This document shows positions 17,947 through 26,028 of a stretch of 64,000 nt of DNA, piece after piece. Source of the stretch: Galbibacter mesophilus. GTDB lineage: Bacteria; Bacteroidota; Bacteroidia; Flavobacteriales; Flavobacteriaceae. Location: contig NZ_JAMQVC010000002.1 in assembly GCF_023721415.1 (NCBI RefSeq), positions 310,001-374,000 on the forward strand, given 5' to 3'. The notes under the pieces are model-generated. The model had not been told where the DNA came from and made no database searches. It saw nothing but the letters and a program-made list of their open reading frames with translations. Position 1 is the first letter of the stretch; each line of letters starts with the position of its first letter. A program made the translations under genes and the position numbers.

Positions 17947-18675
17947 ATGAGGTCGAAAATCATCATAAATTGCGATTTAGGAGAGGGGATTGATAATGAG
18001 TCTTCGTTGATGCCGTTTATTCAAGCGTGTAATATTGCTTGTGGCGGGCACGCTGGGGACAAAGCTTCTATGAGATACGTAATCAATTTAGCGAAAAATC
18101 ATGACGTTGCTATTGGTGCGCATCCGTCGTATCCAGATAAAGAAAACTTCGGAAGGAAATCGTTGCCCCTTTCCGAAGAAGAATTAATTCAATCCATAAA
18201 AAGTCAATTAACGGATTTTCAACTAGCCATTAATGAAGAAAAAGCGACTTGGCAACATATTAAACCGCACGGCGCACTTTATAACGATATTGCAAAAGAT
18301 GCACATCTAGCGGCGGTTTTTTTAAAAGCCATCGAGGATTTTAAAAACAAAGAGCTGTATGTCCCCTATGGAAGTGTAATTGCCGAAAAAGCAACTCAAA
18401 ATGGTTTTAAAATTATATATGAAGCTTTTGCAGATCGTGCTTACAATAACGATTTGTCTTTGGTAAGCCGAAAGCTTCCTAATGCTGTGCTCACGAGTAA
18501 AAAAGCTATTTTGAAGCAGGTTAAAAATATAGCGTACCGAAACTCGGTTGAAACCATTCAAAACGAAACGGTTTATATTGAAGGGGAAACCTTTTGTGTC
18601 CATTCCGATACCGACAATGCTTCAGAAATAGTTGAATTTCTTTATAATCACCTAGAAACTGTACACGTTGAATAA
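17947..18675 (+). CDS. pxpA: 5-oxoprolinase subunit PxpA (LamB/YcsF)
   Basis: 242 residues from ATG 17947 (RSKIIINCDLGEG); an upstream in-frame TTG at 17929 would add six residues but family members begin close to INCDLGEG. Recognisable LamB/YcsF motifs are NIACGGHAGD, GAHPSYPDKENFGR and HIKPHGALYN, with metal or substrate-binding His and Asp residues. PxpA, PxpB and PxpC together hydrolyse 5-oxoproline (pyroglutamate) to glutamate with ATP. The following pxpB start overlaps this stop, so the three genes form a translationally coupled operon. No metal transporter, often found with pxp genes, is adjacent. Confidence 0.93.
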   Translation: MRSKIIINCDLGEGIDNESSLMPFIQACNIACGGHAGDKASMRYVINLAKNHDVAIGAHPSYPDKENFGRKSLPLSEEELIQSIKSQLTDFQLAINEEKATWQHIKPHGALYNDIAKDAHLAAVFLKAIEDFKNKELYVPYGSVIAEKATQNGFKIIYEAFADRAYNNDLSLVSRKLPNAVLTSKKAILKQVKNIAYRNSVETIQNETVYIEGETFCVHSDTDNASEIVEFLYNHLETVHVE

Positions 18676-19402
18676 ATTTAAACTTGAATATAGAGCGTTT
18701 GGACCACGGGCATTGCTCATTGAATGGCCACGTATGGTCAATGAAGAGGTGTTGAACGACATCATAAAATTTAAAAAAATGGTGGAAGAAGCGTTGGAGG
18801 GATACGAGCTTATTCCTGCCTATAATTCGTTGACAATCATTTCCGCCAAGGAAATTAATCATGAATCGTTGACTTCCCAATTAAAAGATATTTACCGCAG
18901 CACGTACACTTCTGCAAAAGTTCAACGTAAATTATGGCATATTCCCGTATGCTACGATGAAGGCTTTGGAATTGATTTGGAAGCATTTTCCATGGAAAAA
19001 AAGTTACCTTTCGAACGCATTGTAGAACTGCATACCGAGCCACTTTATACGATTTATTGTATTGGTTTCTTGCCTGGCTTTATGTATTTGGGCGGACTGA
19101 AAAAAACATTGCATCACCCAAGAAGGAGTACTCCCCGATTGAAAATACCGCAAGGTTCTGTGGGGATTGGCGGTGAGCAAACAGGAGTTTACCCGCAGGA
19201 ATCTCCAGGCGGCTGGAATATTATTGGAAATTCCCCCGTTAAAGTGTTTAACACCGAACACGAAAATCCGTGTGGGGTAAGTGTTGGGGATAAAATTAAG
19301 TTTTACCCGATTGACCGTGACGAACATAAATTGATAACCATACAAGTGGACGCCAATATTTTTCATTTAAAAACATACGAACTCGATGATACAGGTAAAT
19401 AA
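18668..19402 (+). CDS. pxpB: 5-oxoprolinase subunit PxpB
   Basis: 244 residues from TTG 18668, overlapping the pxpA stop by eight bases. The KipI/allophanate-hydrolase subunit 1 signatures are clear: YCIGFLPGFMYLGGL near residue 130, then TPRLKIPQGSVGIGGEQTGV and YPQESPGGWNIIGNSP. It is the partner of PxpC in the 5-oxoprolinase complex; in Bacillus the related KipI-KipA pair also influences a histidine kinase. A second operon overlap joins it to pxpC, whose ATG is inside its last codons. Confidence 0.93.
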   Translation: MNKFKLEYRAFGPRALLIEWPRMVNEEVLNDIIKFKKMVEEALEGYELIPAYNSLTIISAKEINHESLTSQLKDIYRSTYTSAKVQRKLWHIPVCYDEGFGIDLEAFSMEKKLPFERIVELHTEPLYTIYCIGFLPGFMYLGGLKKTLHHPRRSTPRLKIPQGSVGIGGEQTGVYPQESPGGWNIIGNSPVKVFNTEHENPCGVSVGDKIKFYPIDRDEHKLITIQVDANIFHLKTYELDDTGK

Positions 19403-20228
19403 AACCGGTTTATATTCCACTATTCAAGATTTAGGCAGGTTTCATTATCGTGATAAAGGAGTGCCAGTTAGCGGTGTTATGGATGCTGTTTCCGCCAAGT
19501 TTGCCAATAAGTTATTGGGAAATGATGAGAACGATGCCGTTATGGAAATAACGATGACGGGACCAGAATTAGAATTTCAGGTGGAAACACTTATTGCTTT
19601 AAGCGGGGCTATGATTTCCCCCACCCTAAATGGAAAAGAAATTTATAATGATGAGGTTCACCGTGTGAAAAGGGGAGATGTACTGGAATTTGGAAAGCTA
19701 ACAAGTGGAATTCGATGTTATTTGGCGGTTAAGGGTGGTTTTATGACAGAAGAAGTGTTGGGAAGCCGATCTTGGTATGTTTCTCTTACAGAATTTTCGC
19801 ACTTGGAAGTCGGGAAAACGCTAGACATAAAAGAATTTAAAGAGATTGTAGATCTGGAGCATTTGCCGGGAGCCGACCATAACTTTAAGGAGAAGGAGAT
19901 TACTGTTTTTAAAGGTCCGGAATTTCATTTGTTAACTGAAGACCAAAGAAAACAAGTGTTAAGCGGTATTTTTAACGTAGCTAAAGAAAATAACCGAATG
20001 GCATGTCAGTTGAAACAACAATTGTTTCCGCATAAATATTCTATTCTAACATCCGCCACCTTGCCTGGGACGGTGCAATTTACACCTTCGGGAAAGTTGA
20101 TAATCTTAATGAAAGATGCCCAAACCACGGGAGGATATCCTAGAATATTGCAACTTTCTGAAGAAGGAATCGCCTTGCTGGCGCAGAAAAGAACCAACGA
20201 TGAGATTCTGTTTTCTTTGCAAGAGTAG
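19386..20228 (+). CDS. pxpC: 5-oxoprolinase subunit PxpC
   Basis: 280 residues; ATG 19386 lies 17 bp inside pxpB. The biotin-dependent carboxylase-like/KipA fold is shown by GLYSTIQDLGRFHYRDKGVP at the N-terminus, ITMTGPELEF, and a C-terminal region with LIILMKDAQTTGGYPRILQL. It completes the PxpABC complex converting 5-oxoproline to L-glutamate in the cytosol. It is slightly shorter than many homologues (about 300 residues) but no conserved block is missing. The convergent gene on the minus strand ends 22 bp away. Confidence 0.93.
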   Translation: MIQVNKTGLYSTIQDLGRFHYRDKGVPVSGVMDAVSAKFANKLLGNDENDAVMEITMTGPELEFQVETLIALSGAMISPTLNGKEIYNDEVHRVKRGDVLEFGKLTSGIRCYLAVKGGFMTEEVLGSRSWYVSLTEFSHLEVGKTLDIKEFKEIVDLEHLPGADHNFKEKEITVFKGPEFHLLTEDQRKQVLSGIFNVAKENNRMACQLKQQLFPHKYSILTSATLPGTVQFTPSGKLIILMKDAQTTGGYPRILQLSEEGIALLAQKRTNDEILFSLQE

Positions 20229-20250
20229 TAGCGTTTAACCATACTCCTGT

Positions 20251-20811
20251 TTATTTTTCTTGGGTTTGAATGGCTTCCGTTAATAGATAATGAATATCAG
20301 TTGTATGAAGTGTATTTGAAACGAATAGCGCTCTTTCTTTAAAATTATCGTGCTGAAGGAATATTTCCCAGAGATTTTCAATAAAAGCTGAAAATTCTTC
20401 TGTTTTCTTTTGTTGAATCATATTGCTATCAAATGCTTTAACAGCCAAAGCGGTAATTTCCTTTTTGGCAAGATCAATTTTATCTTTTATCGGCTGTAAG
20501 ACACCTTCTAAGGTTTGTGAAATGTTGGGCAACAACTCCGACGCCTTTTGCAGTTGAAATTTCTTTTGAGGAACACGCTGATCGAAAGCCACGCGAGAGG
20601 ACCAGAAATTGGTTCGGTAGGTGGCAATATCAGTAAAGGCAGCCATATTATTTCTTCGTAACAAGTCCTCTATTTCATTTAAAAAAGAGTACAATTCGTC
20701 CGAAGCTGTGATATCATCATTTTCTAAAAGGAATTTAATTCGTTTTAAGGAGGTGTTTGTTTTGGTATTAATTCGGTTGTAAACGTCTAAAAAAGGGCTG
20801 TTTTTTTCCAT
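20251..20811 (-). CDS. conserved hypothetical protein, helical
   Basis: 186 residues from the ATG at 20811 (MEKNSPFLDVYNRINTKTN). An upstream in-frame ATG would add 37 residues of hydrophobic AT-rich intergenic sequence and is unlikely. The protein is rich in Leu, Lys and Glu with predicted helices, has no signal peptide or membrane segment, and I recognise no catalytic motif. The N-terminal part (TSLKRIKFLLENDDITASDE) may form a coiled coil. It is a cytosolic protein of unknown function next to the convergent pxp operon, without a clear partner. Confidence 0.6.
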   Translation of the reverse strand: MEKNSPFLDVYNRINTKTNTSLKRIKFLLENDDITASDELYSFLNEIEDLLRRNNMAAFTDIATYRTNFWSSRVAFDQRVPQKKFQLQKASELLPNISQTLEGVLQPIKDKIDLAKKEITALAVKAFDSNMIQQKKTEEFSAFIENLWEIFLQHDNFKERALFVSNTLHTTDIHYLLTEAIQTQEK

Positions 20812-20983
20812 CTTGCTTATTTTTGTTTCAAGATGCAGTAAATAAATAATATGTAAAAGGGGAAAATTCCTTATTAACGTATTTTTTGGTTCGTTTTTTA
20901 TCGATGAAATAGATATTAACAAATTTGAATTAGAATACGATTTTTAAAGAAAATGACTTATCTCGTTATTGAATAATAATTGT

Positions 20984-21814
20984 TTAACTAAATCCCAAAT
21001 ATTTAAAATAAGTAAGCTTCAACTTTTTATCGTATTCATTTCGTTTATAAGAAGGGCCGTTGTAACCTCGGGAAAAAACATCCCAGTCCTTTTTCCGCAA
21101 TGGGATTAAAAGATTGTTGGCTTGTAAAAACTTTCCAAATGCTCTTAAATGCTCCCTTTCATGGGTTTGCATGGCAGCTACAAAACGTTGCATACTTTCG
21201 TAACCTAGCGACGAATAGTGATAGCCCATAATTTGAAACGATCCCCATGAGGCAGCTGCATGAGCGGCTTCGTAAAAAATGGAATTTTCTTCCAGGGAAG
21301 CTGCCAATTCTAACCGTAAATATTCGCCTTCGCCGCCCACATAAAATTTTTTGGTCCATTTAGGATATAAGATATGATCTGTTTTTTCAGACACATATTT
21401 TTCAGGATTTATCCCTCTTTTTCTAAGTTCCCGCCAAAAAACGTGACCTTCAAATAGAATCTTGGCTCTGCCCGAAATCAAAAAACCTTTGCCGTGACTT
21501 TCAATTTCGTTAATAGCTTTTACCAAAGCTAGTTCCAAGTCAAATTTTTCAGCAAAATTTATTAAATCTTTTTCTGAAAGTAATTTATTGGTATGTTCAA
21601 AAAGCCCTTTTTCCATCGCCAATAGCTTACTCCATGTTTTTACCCCCACAATACCATCTATAACTAAGTCATTCTTCTGTTGAAAATCCCGCACCGCACG
21701 GTCTGTATCCTTTCCAAAGTAATTGGAAACCACAATGTCGTATCCCATTTTGGATAGGATTTGTTCTAATAAATAAACCGATGGATCGTAAGATTTGTAT
21801 CGAAGGACTTTCAT
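20984..21814 (-). CDS. N-acetylmuramidase with N-terminal peptidoglycan-binding domain
   Basis: 276 residues. Residues ~5-65 form a PG_binding_1 domain (FGKDTDRAVRDFQQKNDLVI, DGIVGVKTWSKLL). The remainder is a muramidase of the DUF3380/GH108-like group: NEIESHGKGFLI contains the likely catalytic Glu, followed by LFEGHVFWRELRKRG and AASWGSFQIMGYHY, with a C-terminal FSRGYNGPSY. No signal peptide is visible, so release would need lysis, a phage-like holin or an alternative export route. Such single-gene muramidases occur as phage endolysins and as chromosomal genes; no other phage genes are near. The PG-binding domain and enzyme class are well supported. Confidence 0.85.
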   Translation of the reverse strand: MKVLRYKSYDPSVYLLEQILSKMGYDIVVSNYFGKDTDRAVRDFQQKNDLVIDGIVGVKTWSKLLAMEKGLFEHTNKLLSEKDLINFAEKFDLELALVKAINEIESHGKGFLISGRAKILFEGHVFWRELRKRGINPEKYVSEKTDHILYPKWTKKFYVGGEGEYLRLELAASLEENSIFYEAAHAAASWGSFQIMGYHYSSLGYESMQRFVAAMQTHEREHLRAFGKFLQANNLLIPLRKKDWDVFSRGYNGPSYKRNEYDKKLKLTYFKYLGFS

Positions 21815-22028
21815 AAACTTAGACGTATTGTTGATTATGTTCGATTAAATTAGAGGTTTTTTCCCCTTTTTGCAAACTTGGATATCAGCAAATAGCTGTT
21901 TTTCAGTATTTTAATTTTTGCTGTAGCTATAAGTTACTGATAATTAATAGGATTAGCGAAAAAAAATGTTTTATATTAGTGAAGGTTTAGCAAAGGCTAA
22001 ACTACAACAACCAAAAAAAACTAACATA

Positions 22029-22664
22029 ATGAAAACCAACTATTTAAAATTGCTAGTTATTGCACTAGTTACAATTTGTTTGCACTCATGTAAGTTTGCT
22101 GAAGAGAAAGAAGGCAATTACTTAAAATTTGAACCTGTAGATCTTAAAGAACATTTACTTCCAGTAAAAGAAGCTAAAATTGCCAGTGAACTTTTTAAGG
22201 ATGATATGGACTCTTTATATAGGAGGATTGACGAACTAGAGCGAATGTTGGAAGAAAAGGACCAGGATCCAGATCAATCTAGTTCCAACTCTAAAGTAAA
22301 CCAAAATGACAATGGTGAAAAGTCTTATAAATTTAAAGTGGCACTTTCAAATTGGTACTCCACAGATGAACTTCTTACATATATATACAATTCTAAAAAG
22401 ACTGTTGAAAGTAAAGGAGGAAAAGTAGATGGTTTTAGAATTTATGTAGCCGTTTTACCGGAAACTGACCAAATAAAACCCAATACCTTAACTACGTTTA
22501 TAACTCCAACGGGTACTCCAAGTAGAAAAGGGAAAGAGGAAGCAAACATATTACCAAATTTTGATGCGCCTCTACCTTATCCTCCAGGTTCACAGGATTT
22601 ACAAGAGGTAGAGCCACTTGATTATGGTGGACATAGGGACCCACCAGCTCCTTATGGGGAATAG
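22029..22664 (+). CDS. hypothetical lipoprotein with coiled-coil segment
   Basis: 211 residues from ATG 22029 (MKTNYLKLLVIALVTICLHS), with lipobox Cys21 (CLHSC). A longer frame from 21966 places 21 extra residues before the signal peptide and is rejected. The mature protein has a Lys/Glu-rich start, a short coiled coil (DSLYRRIDELERMLEEKDQD), an acidic low-complexity linker, then YKFKVALSNWYSTDELLTYI and a Pro-rich C-terminus. I recognise no family. A hairpin (GTTTAGC ... GCTAAAC) lies in the leader. The following membrane-protein gene is 17 bp downstream and probably cotranscribed. Confidence 0.65.
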   Translation: MKTNYLKLLVIALVTICLHSCKFAEEKEGNYLKFEPVDLKEHLLPVKEAKIASELFKDDMDSLYRRIDELERMLEEKDQDPDQSSSNSKVNQNDNGEKSYKFKVALSNWYSTDELLTYIYNSKKTVESKGGKVDGFRIYVAVLPETDQIKPNTLTTFITPTGTPSRKGKEEANILPNFDAPLPYPPGSQDLQEVEPLDYGGHRDPPAPYGE

Positions 22665-22681
22665 CCTTATAATTTTGATTT

Positions 22682-23395
22682 ATGGGGGATAATTTTGTTC
22701 TATTTAGAGTTCCTATTTATATTATTGAAATTTTAGCTCTATTGATTGGAAGCTTGAAGTTCAAGTATTATAAAAATACGGCTTCAGAATTAATTTTGTA
22801 CTTCTTGTACTTCACAGTGGCTCAAGAGATATTAACTTTTGCTGTGACATTAAACTATAGGTATGAAGAGCCGATATTGCAAGCCTTATTAGAATTCCTT
22901 CCGGAAAAACTTAAAAATACCACGATATGGATAGGTGCGATTTATTCAATAATCTCATTTTACGTTTATCTTTTTTATTACAAAAAGTTACTTAAACAGC
23001 ATGGATTTGTAAAAATTATTAATTTTTTTATTCTTGTTTACACTGTCTTTGTAATTATTTCTTTGATAGACTATCAAAATCTTATGAAATCGTGGCTAGG
23101 TCCTCATATGTATGCAGGTGTTCTGCTCACTTTGGGAGCCATATTTGCATATCTGTACACCATTTTAAAGAGTGATGAGATACTTACATTTTATAAAACC
23201 CTGCCTTTTTGGATAACGGTCGGCATCCTGTTCTTCAATTTGGTTACCATGCCCATATTTATTTTTGCCAGGCAGCTAAAATTTTCCGCAATAGTATATG
23301 AATTTATATTGCTGATTTCCAATTACGTCATGTATGGCTGTTTTATTACGGGGTTTGTAATAAATGCGAGGGAGAAGGAGAGGTTAAAAAGCTAA
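22682..23395 (+). CDS. hypothetical seven-helix membrane protein
   Basis: 237 residues with about seven hydrophobic helices spanning nearly the whole chain, for example VPIYIIEILALLIGSL, FFILVYTVFVIISL and YAGVLLTLGAIFAYLYTIL. The architecture resembles seven-transmembrane signalling or sensor modules but no kinase, cyclase or other output domain is attached. It follows the lipoprotein gene at 22029 by 17 bp, suggesting a lipoprotein/membrane-protein pair. A perfect 12-bp terminator hairpin ends the operon at 23439-23475. Function unknown. Confidence 0.6.
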   Translation: MGDNFVLFRVPIYIIEILALLIGSLKFKYYKNTASELILYFLYFTVAQEILTFAVTLNYRYEEPILQALLEFLPEKLKNTTIWIGAIYSIISFYVYLFYYKKLLKQHGFVKIINFFILVYTVFVIISLIDYQNLMKSWLGPHMYAGVLLTLGAIFAYLYTILKSDEILTFYKTLPFWITVGILFFNLVTMPIFIFARQLKFSAIVYEFILLISNYVMYGCFITGFVINAREKERLKS

Positions 23396-23438
23396 GGTGA
23401 AATTGTTATTTCTTTATAATTATTAAGCAGTTAACAGC

Positions 23439-23475
23439 AAGAGATCCGCAAACATAAGTCTGCGGATCTCTTTTT
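23439..23475 (+). terminator. strong rho-independent terminator
   Basis: Perfect 12-bp stem AAGAGATCCGCA ... TGCGGATCTCTT with a 10-nt loop followed by TTTG, 44 bp after the membrane-protein stop. Confidence 0.85.
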
Positions 23476-23535
23476 GAACTCATCTTGACAAATTTCAATC
23501 ATTTTTTAGGAAATGGAAAAAGTCAAGATGAGTTC
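23476..23535. repeat. 14-bp inverted repeat with 32-nt loop
   Basis: GAACTCATCTTGAC (23476-23489) and GTCAAGATGAGTTC (23522-23535) are perfect inverse complements. The loop has a minor ATTTC/GAAAT pairing. It starts immediately after the preceding terminator and lies 31 bp downstream of the minus-strand gene ending at 23567, so it may protect or terminate that transcript, although no T-run follows on either strand. Confidence 0.7.
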
Positions 23536-23566
23536 ATTATTAACGAACTAAACAACTAACTGTGTT

Positions 23567-24715
23567 TTACAAATTTCTGCTACTACTTCTGCCTGAAGAT
23601 CGGGTAGCTGAAGAAGACCTTGATGATGTAGATCTGGAAGTTCTTGCAGCACTGCTCGAGCTTTTTGTCCTACCGGAAGACACACGGTTGCTCGAAGGAC
23701 TACGACTGCTCGATCTAGCGGTGTTTCTGCTATTCTGACTAGAAACGGCACTTCTCGAATTGTTTGTCGAAGCGCTACTTCTTCTAGCTGTTGACGTTTT
23801 GTTGGTAGAAACATTTGGTGTTCTACTGTAACCACTACTGCGGGAAACGTTATTTCTTGAATCATTTTTAGTGCTATATCTCGCTGAGCTTCTTTGAGGG
23901 GAATTACTCTCCCTTGAGGCGGTATAGCTGTTTCTAATTGCGTTACTAGAACTTCTGCTGGTACTACTTCTGTTGTTCTCATAGTCCAAACTTCTACTTC
24001 TAACAGAACGCTGGGTTTTATAATCGTTTCTTGCTGAAACTCGTCTGTCGTTATTATAAACGGCTCTTCTGGAATTACGCTCTTTATAGTGATACGTTCT
24101 TCCTAAAGAAGCATACGACCTTCTGTAATTATTTCGATAGGGTCTGTAATACGTATAGCGTACCGGTCTGTAATACCTTCTATATGGTTGATAATATACC
24201 ATGCAAAACGCCGGTCTCGGTCTTACAAAATAATGATGATACGGTCTGTACACATATACTCGGTTGTAAACATTTATATAGCCTGTACAATGCGAGTAAA
24301 CGCCGCTATTGTTATAATAAATATTCAATCCGCCAATTCGGTTTACATAATTACCACGATAGAATATGTTTACATTTCCAATCTGACTTACCCTTCCGTA
24401 GAAATCATAGTAAATGGGGGTGTTTTCTACTTGAATAACCGCTCCATAATCATCATATTGAACATAAGGTCCGTATTGGTATCCCGAATTAAAAGTGATG
24501 CTAACATTGCCTGTATGCACACTAGCACCAACACTAGCTCGGTTATCGATATAAAAATCGAATTCTCCATCAGGGTATACGGAAAACGTAATGTTATTTT
24601 CGTTAAAAATGAAGGAGTTGCTATTGTTGTTATACGGATTATGGATGTTGGATTTTCCAAACCCAGTTCCTGCTACAAGGAGGAAAAGAATAGTTATGTA
24701 CGATGTGTTTCTCAT
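23567..24715 (-). CDS. secreted Tyr-rich and Ser/Arg-rich protein
   Basis: 382 residues with a clear signal peptide (TSYITILFLLVAGTGFGKS). Residues ~25-150 are a beta-rich segment with repeated NVNIFYRGNY / GLNIYYNNSG-like strands. Residues ~155-215 are Tyr-, Arg- and Pro-rich (YRPYHHYFVRPRPAF, YYRPVRYTYYRPYRNNYRR). From ~230 to the end it is low-complexity Ser/Arg/Asn, for example SRSSGYSRTPNVSTN and RSSGRSSSRNL. No enzyme motif is present. The basic tail would bind acidic polymers, DNA or polysaccharide; this is inference. A second long frame on this strand is only a shadow of the SR-rich codons. Unusual composition makes its annotation uncertain, but the signal peptide and continuous frame support a real gene. 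Confidence 0.7.
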   Translation of the reverse strand: MRNTSYITILFLLVAGTGFGKSNIHNPYNNNSNSFIFNENNITFSVYPDGEFDFYIDNRASVGASVHTGNVSITFNSGYQYGPYVQYDDYGAVIQVENTPIYYDFYGRVSQIGNVNIFYRGNYVNRIGGLNIYYNNSGVYSHCTGYINVYNRVYVYRPYHHYFVRPRPAFCMVYYQPYRRYYRPVRYTYYRPYRNNYRRSYASLGRTYHYKERNSRRAVYNNDRRVSARNDYKTQRSVRSRSLDYENNRSSTSRSSSNAIRNSYTASRESNSPQRSSARYSTKNDSRNNVSRSSGYSRTPNVSTNKTSTARRSSASTNNSRSAVSSQNSRNTARSSSRSPSSNRVSSGRTKSSSSAARTSRSTSSRSSSATRSSGRSSSRNL

Positions 24716-24989
24716 GATTTCTATTTTTTAAGTCCTTTGAAAGTGAGTTTTAATATGAAGAGCTTATTTAGCCTTTTATCCTAAAAAAATCACTTTTTAT
24801 CGGTTGTTGTTAAAAAGAAATCAAAGTGCGTGCCAAAAATTGAAGAAAAGATATGTTTGACTGTATTTTATTGATAATCAGTAAGTATTTATTAAGTTAT
24901 TTTGAAAAAAATTATGCTAAACAAGTTTTGAGATTTCGATATGGCTCTATTAGTTTTGATAAATGAGAGCAAAATAAAGTTCCATGATG

Positions 24990-25036
24990 GGCTTCGACAT
25001 ACTGAAGCAATGTTCAGCACGAGAGCTCAGCCTGAC
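24990..25036. repeat. degenerate copy of flavobacterial intergenic repeat
   Basis: GGCTTCGAC and GCTCAGCCTGACC at the ends match the well-known Bacteroidota intergenic element (CTTCGACTTCGCTCAGCCTGACA type), separated here by 25 bases containing a small CTGAA/TTCAG hairpin. A better copy is at 57674-57741. Confidence 0.5.
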
Positions 25037-25106
25037 CGCAAGCTCTTTAACAACAAATAAGGACTAATTAACCTAACGATCAATAAAATAGTTTATCCAT
25101 AATAAA

Positions 25107-25147
25107 GAAAACTCCGCTGTTTGGGTTTCAAACGTGACGGAGTTTTC
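25107..25147. terminator. hairpin downstream of the peroxiredoxin gene
   Basis: Perfect 10-bp stem GAAAACTCCG ... CGGAGTTTTC with a 21-nt loop; on the minus strand the 3' arm runs into TTTCTTTATT. It is positioned to end the peroxiredoxin transcript. Confidence 0.6.
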
Positions 25148-25239
25148 TCAACTAACCAACCAAAAAAAATCAACTATGAAATTTGATTAACTAAAATCAA
25201 ACAACGTGCCAAAGACTTTTTGGGTGAGATTTTAACGAA

Positions 25240-25884
25240 TTATTGGGTTTTAATTGCTTTTAAAATCTCCTCTGTATCAGCTCTTTTTGTATAATCTTCA
25301 TTTACAAATTGATAAATTACCTTTCCATTTTCATCCAACACAAAGGTTGCGGGCATTGGTAATTCATAATCATCATTCTCATTGTGCTTTTTAACATCAA
25401 TTCCAAACTGGTCGTAAATAGCTTTTAAATCTTCGGGAAGCCCAAAAACGAGTCCGAGTTCTTTAGCGAAAACATTGTTCACATCGCTTAGAACTTCAAA
25501 ATCGAGTTCATTTTTTTCTGAAGTAGATAGGGAGTTATCGGGAGTTTCTGGAGAAATAGCTACCAATTCGGCACCATTGGCTTTAAATTCTTCCAAAGAA
25601 TTCTGTAATGCTTTTAATTCCAGATTACAATAAGGGCACCAACCGCCACGGTAAAATGAAATAATCAATTTTTTATCAGAGTTAAGTTCTTTCAAACTAA
25701 CTTTTTCACCTTTCGCATTTGGCAAAGTAGTGTTAGGAAATGTGTCACCTTTTTGTATGGTTTTTTCGGCTAAATGCTTTTGTTTTAAATCATTTGTAGC
25801 CTTATCCATAACCTCCAAAACTTCATTTGGAATCTTCTCTCTATTATTTTGATTTAATTGTTGTAAGTCTGTTGTTAGTGACAT
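25240..25884 (-). CDS. peroxiredoxin-like protein (AhpC/TSA, WCPYC)
   Basis: 214 residues. A ~45-residue helical N-terminal extension is followed by an AhpC/TSA thioredoxin fold with SFYRGGWCPYCNLELKAL; Cys83 and Cys86 form a CxxC, unlike classic 2-Cys peroxiredoxins with a single peroxidatic TxxC. A C-terminal LPMPATFVLDENGKVIYQFV is typical. It probably reduces peroxides or disulfides in the cytosol. A perfect 10-bp inverted repeat immediately precedes the ATG, suggesting either operator control or a leader hairpin. Family is confident; the exact mechanistic class is not. Confidence 0.88.
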   Translation of the reverse strand: MSLTTDLQQLNQNNREKIPNEVLEVMDKATNDLKQKHLAEKTIQKGDTFPNTTLPNAKGEKVSLKELNSDKKLIISFYRGGWCPYCNLELKALQNSLEEFKANGAELVAISPETPDNSLSTSEKNELDFEVLSDVNNVFAKELGLVFGLPEDLKAIYDQFGIDVKKHNENDDYELPMPATFVLDENGKVIYQFVNEDYTKRADTEEILKAIKTQ

Positions 25885-25912
25885 TGATATAAATTTTAAA
25901 GTTTTATATCAA
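25884..25912 (-). promoter_or_regulatory. perfect inverted repeat at the peroxiredoxin start
   Basis: TTGATATAAA (25884-25893) and TTTATATCAA (25903-25912) are perfect inverse complements separated by nine bases. The repeat touches the start codon. It could be a palindromic operator for a redox repressor or a hairpin masking translation initiation. Confidence 0.55.
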
Positions 25913-26028
25913 TTGAGACGATTATCTTCGCGAACGCTTACAGATAAGGCGTTAAGCTTGTGTTAATGTTCCCTGAATCAGTGATAAACTTTTCAAAATC
26001 AGACGATTTAATTACTTGTAAAAACGTT

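Larger units (their letters stand above)
24716..25239. other. 524-bp intergenic region
   Basis: Between the minus-strand secreted-protein gene and the minus-strand peroxiredoxin gene. It holds the degenerate flavobacterial repeat at 24990, the hairpin at 25107 and, on the plus strand, a leader-like sequence CAACTAACCAACCAAAAAAA followed by ATG 25176 and a stop after four codons (MKFD). No full-length gene or tRNA is evident. Confidence 0.6.

Noticed and set aside
20984-21814. Prophage remnant suggested by the muramidase
   Set aside because: No integrase, capsid, tail or holin genes lie nearby; single muramidase genes occur in chromosomes.
24031-24784. Long plus-strand frames opposite the Tyr/Arg-rich gene
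   Set aside because: They are antisense shadows produced by the low-complexity codons; no signal or family motif.
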